From Limnoperna fortunei (Eukaryota; Mollusca; Bivalvia; Mytilida; Modiolidae), in contig OX104123.1 in NCBI GenBank assembly GCA_944474755.1, positions 22,283,083 through 22,347,082 of the forward strand: DNA of 64,000 nt, given 5' to 3'. This document shows positions 47,651-56,514 of this stretch, piece after piece. The notes under the pieces were generated by a model, which saw nothing but the letters and a program-made list of their open reading frames with translations, ran no database searches and was not told the DNA's origin. The position numbers were made by a program, and so were the translations under genes. Position 1 is the first letter of the stretch; every line of letters starts with the position of its first letter.

Positions 47651-47974
47651 TTTTCAGTCTACTCAAGATTCATAAATAGTTATCGAGGTAAGTCTGTCTA
47701 GCCTTAAAAGTCCTATCGACAAGGTAACAAGGTAAGTGCTGATCAGTAAACGTATCATAAAAACAATGAACAGGAGTCGATATCATGATAGGTTCAAGAC
47801 GCGTCGTTGCATTTTTTTCTCCTCTTTCACCTATTCGACATTCAGTGATTTGTCTGGTATTATGAGCGTCTGGTCAACACTCATACGGCACATCACTATC
47901 AAAATAATTTTGTTTACATTAAATTTGTAGGGAATAGTACCAGTCAGTATTGTCTTCTGTTCATACTTTTTGTG

Positions 47975-48409
47975 ATGGTTCTACTACCACTTCCGGTTGC
48001 CAGAGGCCCTTTGACAGTACCATTTCCTACCTCGGATAATAATGATATTCATCGGCTCAACTACGGTGTCATTTTTCAACAACAACCTCAACTGTACTTA
48101 TCTAGAGAATACTGGCTACATACATATGAAATCGAATTGCCACATAATTTTACAGCGGAACATATTCCATTGTGTGAAGCCACGGTACTTGATTGTCGAT
48201 TTCTTAATACTATTGTGCTACAGGTAAACGTTATAAAAGATAATCTTTTTAAATTTGTTCATAAAACTCTAATGGAAATTTTTGAAATGATTCCGGAAAC
48301 AAATATTAATATGGCAAGTAGAAAAACGAGGGCAATTATTCCTTTTATTGGTTCTTTAGCCAAAAGTTTCTTCGGGTGTCCAGAATCTTTACAAAGCCCT
48401 CCCCCATAG
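47975..48409 (+). pseudogene. Env-like ORF, truncated
   Basis: This separate frame lies downstream of integrase, where errantivirus-type Gypsy elements carry env. Its start region is hydrophobic, like a signal peptide. About 120 residues in, a basic R-x-x-R cleavage-like site is followed directly by a hydrophobic Gly-containing segment and an FFG motif. This arrangement resembles the insect errantivirus and baculovirus F fusion-protein group. The frame ends soon after that, so the rest of the protein, including any membrane anchor, is missing. It is described as a decayed fragment. Family assignment is by motif arrangement only. Confidence 0.5.
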
Positions 48410-48419
48410 TTGCTTTTGC

Positions 48420-49549
48420 TTCATTATTAGGATTTTTATGTGATCAAATAAAAATCCTATTAATCAAGCAGAACTGCAAGTGGTGAGACTGAACGGGGGG
48501 GGGGGACCGAGAGATGCTGGATTAAAGAGCTCTGTTCTGTACATCCCAATGGAATAAACAAAAAACCCAATAAATATCATTCTAAATATAAATAAATAAT
48601 ATATTTATAATTATCAAGAAGTTCCAGATTAGATGTTTAATACAACCGACAACTGTACAGTACTTTCTTATGTAATTACTAATAGCTGCGATCTTGAACC
48701 TTGAGAAAGTTCAAGATCAATAAAATCGGACTCGATTACGTCAACACCGGAAGCTGATGTACCAATACATTTATTTATAAATTAAATATTGTTACTGAAG
48801 AATGCCATCATTTGGTTGAATATTTTGTCGTATTTATTTATATATTTATTTTTTTTGGTAGAAACATTTTCTATTTGTATCGCTGCATTCTCTAGACTTG
48901 TATATTATTTTTTGTTTATGCTGTATCGTCAAGTTGGTTGGTAGCTTCCTTTAATTCTAGAAGATTTTGCAATACGAAGGACGAATGGCCTTTTGTCATT
49001 GAGTGTCAATATAAATGTTTCATTTCTATTTTACAAAATTTCCGAATTGTGTGTAGTTTTGGATTTAATATGGCTATTCTGTGATAATTGCCATTGGTTT
49101 TATATCGTTTGTAATTACATGATGGAGCTCATCGTTTAATTTGTACAACCAGTGTTGATGCTTTGTTCTTTTTTGTGTTTATACAAAGAGTGTGCTTAAT
49201 TCCAGAATCATCATAAGCCAAGGATGTAACGATTTCCATGTGTTGTGTACTGACTAAATCGTAATATCATCAGTTGACATTTTCTGACTGGTCTTCCGCT
49301 TCAACATTCACATTACAAAAATGGACGCAACTATGGCCTAATCTTTGGCTACAGTCAAATTGATTTTCTTCGAGAACGGGACACACAATATGACACCCCT
49401 CCCTGGAGTCAAACATGTATACAGGCATCCTTTCGGTGCCGGCCAAGAGCATTAAACCAAAATTACAGTTGGGTGTGCTGTTCTGCAGCTCTGATCTCAG
49501 CACTCTTTAAACCCATGATGCTGGCCATTTCTTAATTACTACTCTTTTG
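48420..49549. other. Unassigned DNA with two small hairpins
   Basis: No gene is seen. There are perfect short inverted repeats around 48427-48458 (taggatttttat arms) and 48689-48719 (gatcttgaac arms), and a G-tract at 48495-48504. Confidence 0.5.
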
Positions 49550-49562
49550 TCAACCATGAACG
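49550..49562. repeat. Target-site duplication, 5' side of L-D
   Basis: The 13 bases tcaaccatgaacg recur at 55677-55689. The first four overlap the CAAT tail at the 3' end, so 9 to 13 bases are duplicated. Confidence 0.88.
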
Positions 49563-50448
49563 ACCCCGTGTGGGCCCCGGGGCACAGGAGAATAGGCCCA
49601 CGGCTTCCTCAGCCTGCAGTAAGAGTCTGCTAACAGAGGCAACACTTGCCGTGTGTTGCGACCCGTGTCGATTACAGGACGGGATTTCAGTAGGCCGGGT
49701 AAACGGTCCCGATAACTTACCGAACCCTTACTTTTTCTAGACGGGAAATCGAGTTAGCCCTGACTTCGATGAATCGGCATGTCACGTCTTGCCCTTTGTG
49801 AATCCTTATCATTTAAGCTACTCTATTACATTTTTCCTTCAAACTGTTCCATGAAATGTATGTACCATTTAATAGACGGCTTCCTTACAGGATTTGCAAA
49901 GAAGGCGGTGGCTGAAGGGCAAAGCTTACACAGCTTTATAGAGGCGACATGTTTGCCGTGTGTTGCAACCCGTGATGGTGGAGGAAGGGATCCTGGTGGT
50001 TGAGAAATCACTCTCTGCTGCATCCATTAGTGCGGGTCGGCGGGTTTGATTTTCAATACACCACTTTGGCCCTGACTTCAACTAGACGGGAGACCGGATG
50101 GACCCGGTACGGTCAATCGGCTGGTCACGCCGAGCCCTTAACAAGCTTGTCGTCATTTCTCCTGTCACTTGATTATATCTTGTGAATTTCAGTTGCAAAA
50201 TTGTTCAGTTACAAGCTGTTAAGAAGGCGGTGGCTCATGGGTCAATCGAGTAGATAGAGTTTCGAACGGTTGTTTCGCCAGTTAATTCTGGCACGAAGCT
50301 TGCGTTCGTGAAGAAATTCATCTATTTGAGTATACCACCCTTGGAACACCTGATGCTTTCTGCTGGCGATCCGCAGACACCAAGCATCGCCCCTGTTGGC
50401 ACTCCGTGGTGGGTGGGTGACAAGGGTGGTGAACTTCATTCTTTTAAC
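49563..50448 (+). promoter_or_regulatory. L-D 5' UTR, repeated ~315-bp units
   Basis: The leader contains recurrences at 305-325-base offsets: 'gtgtgttgc' at 49651 and 49958, 'cctgacttc' at 49760 and 50072, and 'gaaggcggtggct' at 49901 and 50223. These are two full and one partial diverged units. Tandem leader units are known as promoter monomers in some LINEs. Promoter activity here is inferred. Confidence 0.6.
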
Positions 50449-51654
50449 ATGGCTTCCAAAACATTTACGCAAACAGGTTCTAAAAAAAGAAAAAATGACA
50501 TTTCGCTTGAAGAAATAGTTGATGATGATCACTTTTCACGTTTTATTGTTTTGTCTAGTAAAGATTCTAACAAACCACTATCAAAAATTTCTCCTTTCGT
50601 CATCGGAAAAACTATTAAAGGCTGTGCAGGAGATGTTAAAAACGTAACAAAAATGAAATCCGGATCAATTCTTATTGAAGTTTCAAAAAAACAACAATCT
50701 TTAAATTTACTGCAGCTCAATAAAATTCTTGATTTAGAAATATCTTCCACTCCTCACAGAACATTAAATTCTTGTCAAGGGATCATTCATTACAGAGACG
50801 ATGATCTCTCTGAACTAACCGACGAGGAAATTTGTGAAGAACTGAAACCTCAGGGTGTAACAAAGGTAAAAAGATTCATTGCCAAGAGACAAGGTATTCA
50901 GGTAAAACTGAATACCTTTCTGCTCAATTTTAATTCTCCATCTGTCCCTCAGTCTATCAAAATTGGACTATACAGCGTTAAAGTCAGCGCATTTATACCA
51001 AATCCTGTGCGCTGCTTTAAATGCCAAAAATTTGGTCATGGCAAGGGACAATGTAGAGGCTCCTTGGTATGCTTCAACTGTGCAGAGGTAGGGCATGAGG
51101 GCTTTACCTGCACAAACAACCCAAAGTGTGCCAATTGTGGTGAAGCCCACATGTCCTCCTCAAAAGATTGTCATCATTTTAAAAAAGAAAAGGACATACA
51201 AAAATTGAAAACAGAAAGGAACATCACTTACCCTGAGGCTCGTCGTCTCTTTAGTTCAGTGAGTAATCCATCGTCTTCTGTAATGTCATATGCCAGTGTG
51301 ACGAAACGCGTTTGCGTTACTTCTGAAACGCAGACCATGATCACCTGGCCTATAGATCAGAAAGACCCAACAAGACTACCGGCTCAAACTATTGATAAAA
51401 TAATTACATCATCTCGAAAATCTTCTGCATCTCAAACTTCTACGCCTTCGGCATCTACTACTTCTTCAACACCTTCTCAATCCTCAACTAATTCTTCAAG
51501 CAGCCAAAAAAAAATTCAAACATTAAGACCAATCCAAATACAAATTCTTCTAACTCCAATTCAAATTCAAATAAAAACTCAAATCAAAAAGGAGATCGTA
51601 CTCCAAAACTGCTGCGGGATCCCATTAAGGTCCACAACAGGTTTGGAAGTCTAG
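50449..51654 (+). CDS. LINE ORF1, frameshifted C-terminus (L-D)
   Basis: I chose the ATG at 50449 (MASKTFTQTG) because L-A and L-E start at the same point. The open frame extends upstream into the leader. Residues ~30-185 form the RRM-like region. The zinc knuckles are at ~189-202 (CFKCQKFGHGKGQC), ~208-221 (CFNCAEVGHEGFTC) and ~227-241 (CANCGEAHMSSSKDC). The tail is Ser/Thr-rich. At a run of nine A residues near 51505 the frame changes compared with L-E. The alternative frame from there stays open to 51794 with an SRSPSRSRR-type basic end and stops exactly on the ORF2 start. The protein binds element RNA. Confidence 0.85.
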   Translation: MASKTFTQTGSKKRKNDISLEEIVDDDHFSRFIVLSSKDSNKPLSKISPFVIGKTIKGCAGDVKNVTKMKSGSILIEVSKKQQSLNLLQLNKILDLEISSTPHRTLNSCQGIIHYRDDDLSELTDEEICEELKPQGVTKVKRFIAKRQGIQVKLNTFLLNFNSPSVPQSIKIGLYSVKVSAFIPNPVRCFKCQKFGHGKGQCRGSLVCFNCAEVGHEGFTCTNNPKCANCGEAHMSSSKDCHHFKKEKDIQKLKTERNITYPEARRLFSSVSNPSSSVMSYASVTKRVCVTSETQTMITWPIDQKDPTRLPAQTIDKIITSSRKSSASQTSTPSASTTSSTPSQSSTNSSSSQKKIQTLRPIQIQILLTPIQIQIKTQIKKEIVLQNCCGIPLRSTTGLEV

Positions 51655-51791
51655 ATCATCTAGACACTACTATCTGGGGCGATCCCATGGATACACTACC
51701 CCCAGATACTGGATCTAAAAGTAGATCCCCCAGCAGAAGCCGGCGGAATAGCCCCAAAAAACCTGTCAACTATTCCCCTATTCGCAGACCA

Positions 51792-51796
51792 TAATG
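51792..51796 (+). promoter_or_regulatory. TAATG stop-start coupling site
   Basis: The original ORF1 stop TAA (51792-51794) shares its last A with the ORF2 ATG (51794-51796). The same TAATG occurs at the junctions of L-A (6672-6676) and L-C (about 30600-30604, minus). Overlapping stop-start codons of this form direct termination-reinitiation in the LINE SART1. The same use here is inferred. Confidence 0.75.
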
Positions 51797-54700
51797 GATA
51801 CAATAATACAATGGAATTGTCGAGGTCTCAAGATTAACTTTCTAGAAATTACTTTATTAGTTCAAGCCTTTCTTCCTGTTGCATTTTGCCTTCAAGAATC
51901 CCATCTAAAACGAAGTGATATCATATCTTTAAAAAACTACTCTTTATACAGCACATATGTAGAAGAGAATGATAGAGCTGCTGGCGGCTCTACCATTCTT
52001 GTGAAAGATCAAGTTCTACATAGCCCTGTAGATCTCAAAACTGATCTTCAGGCGGTTGCTGTTAGAATATCTTTAGACAAAACGATTACCTTATGCTCTG
52101 TGTATATCCCTCCGAATTCTTCATTAAATTTAAATCAATTGAAACATCTTACTGATCAGCTTCCGGCCCCTTATATATTACTTGGGGACTTCAACGGACA
52201 CAACCCTTTATGGGGCAGTAACACAATAAACGATAAAGGTAAAATTATTGAAGGCTTGATGGATCAGGAAGATCTGTGTATTCTTAATGATGGAACCAAT
52301 ACATATTTACATCCTGGGAATGGATCATATTCGGCTATTGATCTTTCAATAGCAGACCCTTCCCTGTTGCCCGATTTCTCATGGAAAGTCCATGACGATC
52401 TCTGTGGCAGTGATCACTTTCCCATTATCTTGGAATCTTTACACTCTTCAAACACAGAACGAGTCGCTCGGTATAAATTTGGCAAGGCCAATTGGCCTCT
52501 ATTTGAACAACTCTGTATAGAGAGACTTAACTCGGATGCTTTTGAAGCTGTTTCTGATCCTATTTTAAAATTCAATGAAACACTTATTTCAATTTCTGAT
52601 GAAACAATTCCTAAGACCTCGACAAATCCAAAACATCCTAGTAAACCATGGTTCGATGACAGCTGTGAGGACGCTATTAAAGACCGGAAAAAAGCCGAAC
52701 GACGCTTTAATAAACACCCAACTCAAAATAATCTTAACCATTTCCGAATTTTTCGAGCGAAAGCTCGCAGGGTAACGAAACAAAGACGACGCACCTCTTG
52801 GCGTAACTTTGTTTCTAAACTAAATAACCATACCCCCATGAATACAATTTGGAACATGATTCGTAAAATTAAAGGTAGAAACAGTCAAGCAAATGTCCAT
52901 CATTTAAAGGATGGACAAGACTTGTTAACATCAGAGTCAGACATATCAAATAAATTGGCCGAAACATTTGCAACACACTCCTCTGCTGAAAATTATCATC
53001 CCAATTTTCAGCGGATCAAAATTCAAAAAGAAAAATCAAAACTTAATTTCCAGTCAAACAATTTTGAAGATTATAATAAACCTTTTTCTTTGGAAGAGCT
53101 AAAAACTTCATTGAAGAAATCTCACGATACTGCATGTGGTCCAGATGACATCCATTATCAACTTCTCAAACATCTGCCACAATCTTCTCTCCAATGTCTT
53201 CTGAATCTTCTCAACAACATTTGGGAAACGGGTGACTTACCATCTATTTGGAAAATGGCCACTGTTGTGCCTATTCCAAAACCAGGCAAAGATCACTCGG
53301 AAGCGTCCAACTATCGGCCTATAGCCCTCACGAGCTGTCTTTGTAAAACCATGGAAAGAATGATCAACGATCGCCTTGTCTGGTTTTTAGAATCGAACAA
53401 CCTAATCTCGAATATCCAGTGTGGATTCAGACAAGGTCGTAGTACTATTGATCATCTGGTGCGTTTCGAAACATATATTCGAAACGCATTTGCCAAAAAC
53501 GAACATGTTGTGTCTATCTTTTTCGATTTAGAAAAAGCATATGACACAACGTGGAAATATGGTATTTTAAAAGATCTTTTTGATATGGGGTTGAAAGGTA
53601 GACTTCCTACCTTTATCTCAAACTTTTTATCTGACAGAGAATTTAAAGTTAGGGTCAATTCTACGTTATCTGACCCTTTTGTACAGGAAATGGGTGTTCC
53701 CCAGGGCAGCATCCTTTCTGTCACTTTATTTAGTATTAAAATTAATAGCCTTGCTCAAGTTTTAAAAGATAATATTGATGGTTCTCTATATGTTGACGAC
53801 TTCCTCATATGTTACCGAGGGAAAAGTATGAATAATATCGAACGTCAGCTGCAGTTGTGTTTAAAGAGAATAGAGAAATGGGCAATGGAGAATGGTTTTA
53901 AATTCTCCACTGCAAAAACTGTTGGGATGCATTTTTGTAATAAACGTAAGATGCACCCTGATCCTGAATTAAAATTATATAATAATCCTATCAAAATTGT
54001 AAAAGAAACTACTTTTCTTGGTCTCATTTGATTCAAGGCTAGCCTTTCTTCCCCATATCAAAATGTTAAAAAATAAATGCCTAAAGGCATTAGATATTTT
54101 AAAAGTCGTATCCAGCACCGACTGGGGTGCTGAATGTGATGTTTTACTCAATCTTTACAGATCGCTGGTTCGATCTAAATTGGATTACGGTTGCTTTATT
54201 TATGGTTCTGCTCGCAAGTCATATGTCAAAATCCTTGATACTATACACCATCAGGGATTGCGACTATGTCTTGGAGCTTTTAGAACCACACCTGTAAATA
54301 GTTTATATGTAGAAGCAAACGAGCCTTCTTTGTATCAAAGAAGGATAAAGCTTGCTTTGCAATATGCAACCAAATTGAAGGCATATCCTGGCAACCCCGC
54401 CCACGACTGTGTTTTCAAACCTCTTTATCAAAACATTTTTGAAAAGCATGCAAACAAAATTCAACCTTTTGGCATCAGAATAAAACCTCATTTGAAAAAT
54501 TCTGGTATAAATTTAGATGAAATTGCTGCTATTGAAATTCCTCATAACCCACCATGGTTAAACCCCAAACCGGTATTTATTTTTGACCTTAGAAACCATA
54601 AAAAGTCTGACACAAACCCTTTAATTATTCAACAACACTTTGCAGAAATAAAATCTAACTATACTGACCATTCTGCAATTTATACGGATGGATCGAAGGA

Positions 54701-55472
54701 CGGCGATAAAGTTGCATCGGCCGCTGTCTTTGGAGAGCGTGTTGAAACTCGTCGTCTTCCTCCCGCTTCTTCTGTATTTAGTGCAGAAGCGCAAGCTATC
54801 CTTCTTGCACTAAAAATTATTGCTTCGTCAGATGAGAATAAATTTATTATCTGCTCAGATTCTTTGTCATGTCTTCAGGCAATTGAAAATTCTAAAATTA
54901 AAAATCCATTTATTTTTAAAATAATTCAAATTTATAAATCGCTGACAACTTTAGGTAAAGAGGTTGTGTTCTTCTGGATTCCCAGTCATGTGGGAATCCA
55001 TGGAAACACAATCGTCGACAGGGAAGCTAAGAATGCCTTAAATAATGACATAATTAATTGTAAAATACCTTTCACTGATTTTAAATCATTTATTCTAAAA
55101 TATATTTTTAATACATGGCAGAGTGGTTGGGATCTGGAAGTTCACAATAAACTTCACGAGATCCAACCACATCTGCATCAAAGTAATTTTAAATCATATA
55201 AAAGTCGTAGAGACCAAGTGGTTTTAACCAGGTGTCGTTTTGGTCATACCAGGACGACACATAGTTATATTTTAAATAACGAGCCACGACCCGAATGTGT
55301 GCCATGCAACACCCCATACACCATTAAGCATGTTTTAATGGACTGTGTGGATGTGGCACACATCCGGGGACGTTTCTATAGTGTAGATTCATATTTTAAT
55401 TTATTTAAAACTGTCGCAGGCGACACAATTTTAAAGTTTTTAAAAGAAATTAATTTGTATTGTAAAATTTAA
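51794..55472 (+). pseudogene. LINE ORF2 (EN-RT-RNase H), one frameshift
   Basis: The first frame (51794-54031, 745 residues) holds the endonuclease (N8 in WNCRG, E35, D132/N134 in GDFNGHN, D207/H208 in GSDHFP) and RT (NYRPIALTS ~507-514, FFDLEKAYD ~576-584, GVPQGS ~634-639, YVDD ~666-669). Two bases are missing near 54028, after FLGLI. The rest runs in the next frame to 55472. That part holds RNase H with all four acidic positions present in YTDGS, SAEAQA, CSDSLS and NTIVDREAK, and a C-terminal Cys/His motif (CVPC...HVLMDC). ORF2 nicks target DNA, primes and copies the RNA. No other break was noticed, so this copy is one lesion from an open ORF2. Confidence 0.92.
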
Positions 55473-55474
55473 TG

Positions 55475-55676
55475 TCTGAGAATTTGTTATGCTTCATACA
55501 TTTTATTGTTTTAATTATCGTTTTTATCTGTATATACTCTCATATTATTGTATGAGATCATGTTTTAATCCTAAGGATTGGAAGTTCTAATAATGAAATT
55601 ATGATTCTTTTCACGTCCTGAATATAGCTGAAATATTGCTAGCTGGACGTTAAACAACAATCAATCAATCAATCAA
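55475..55676 (+). other. L-D 3' UTR and shared tail
   Basis: The last ~65 bases read 'cacgtcctgaatatagctg', 'aaatattgctagctggacg', 'ttaaacaac' and CAAT repeats. The two boxes around the AT core (cgtcc... and ...ggacg) are complementary and could form a hairpin recognised by RT. The same tail ends the 0.5-kb retroposon and, diverged, the tRNA SINE. Confidence 0.8.
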
Positions 55677-55689
55677 TCAACCATGAACG
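55677..55689. repeat. Target-site duplication, 3' side of L-D
   Basis: This is a copy of tcaaccatgaacg at 49550-49562. Confidence 0.88.
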
Positions 55690-56125
55690 GCCAATAGGAC
55701 AGGGTAGCTTGTACGCATCCAATCTCTCGTTGAAATGCCCAAGACCTCGTCTCGGGCTCGCTCTGTTCGTCTGTGAGTAGATTTGGAAGGCAGTCGTCTT
55801 GAGTAGACACTTTGTCCAGTAGCATTCAGTGCTGGGATGCTTTCCAGTGCTCGACCCTCAACTTAGGGGTTGTCAGGGCATTATACGCCAAGTCTTGCCT
55901 CGCGGACCGTAGTCGGCGACATGTTTGAGAGTGCCACGCTCCTTACACGATATAGACCCCTTTTGTACAGTTAGGCTTCTTGTACGCTTATTAAAGGATA
56001 CATCCTCAAAACTCCATGCTTTGCCAGTGGTAGTCGAAGTTTTGTTCCGCATGTCCCATTTCACCTGCAGAATACAGTTGCAATACTGCTCGCCGGACGT
56101 AAAGGAAACATTCATTTAATCGATC
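55690..56125 (+). mobile_element. Decayed 0.5-kb retroposon
   Basis: Landmarks are in order: 'ggggttgtcagggcattata', 'gcggaccgtagt', 'gagagtgccacgctcctt', 'cacgatatagacccctttt', 'ctccatgctttgccagtgg' and 'tgtcccatttcacc'. A diverged tail with a cggacg box closes it. The left boundary is uncertain. It adjoins the L-D insertion site. Confidence 0.7.
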
Positions 56126-56514
56126 CTTAAATGTTAGCAACACTTGCCGATTTACATCTTCAGTGACCTATTGCAATCTTCCATTTAAATAACTAATAAA
56201 AAAGTATTATTCAAACACATTCACATCTATTATGTCAACAAAATATTTATGTAGACTGCTACCTGCATGTTCGTTTTGTAGGTTGTATGTGTATAAGCGC
56301 TCTTCAGAAATGAGGAACTATACATTTTATTTGATTCACATATGGCGCTTTTCTTTGTTTTTATCATAATGCTAGACTTTGTGAGGGTGCTCCTTTGTCC
56401 AGATTATATTCACTTGATGTTTATAAGGTATGTTTGGAGTATGCATAAACTAAATCATTAAAACAAGCTTAAAATTATATATATTATACATATATCAATT
56501 TAAAAAGTACAAAA
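56126..56514. other. Unassigned AT-rich DNA
   Basis: This is spacer between the decayed retroposon and the start of satellite B. I see nothing in it. Confidence 0.5.

Larger units (their letters stand above)
42500..48410 (+). mobile_element. Decayed Ty3/Gypsy LTR retroelement with env-like ORF
   Basis: The gene order gag, protease, RT, RNase H, integrase identifies Ty3/Gypsy. An additional ORF after integrase is env-like. TATA-like words at 42550 and 42594, and a TGGTGGAGAATC primer-binding-site-like word at 42813, suggest that a 5' LTR ends near 42810. No copy of that region follows 48410, so the 3' LTR is missing and the element is truncated. Several frameshifts and stops separate the domains. 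The left boundary is approximate. Confidence 0.85.
49563..55676 (+). mobile_element. Full-length I-superfamily LINE copy (L-D)
   Basis: This is the best-preserved complete copy: leader 49563-50448, ORF1 from 50449, TAATG at 51792-51796, ORF2 to 55472, and a 3' tail ending in about five CAAT repeats. Perfect target-site duplications flank it. Only two disabling lesions were found: an A-run frameshift near the end of ORF1 and a two-base loss near 54028 in ORF2. This suggests a recent insertion. Confidence 0.95.

Noticed and set aside
48427..48458. Bacterial-type terminator hairpin
   Set aside because: A 12-bp stem is present, but the DNA is animal and AT-rich; such hairpins are expected by chance or from MITE remnants.
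50308..50448. Upstream extension of ORF1 in L-D (KKFIYLSIPP...)
   Set aside because: The frame is open, but L-A and L-E start at the downstream MAS methionine and the upstream part is leader sequence repeated in other copies.
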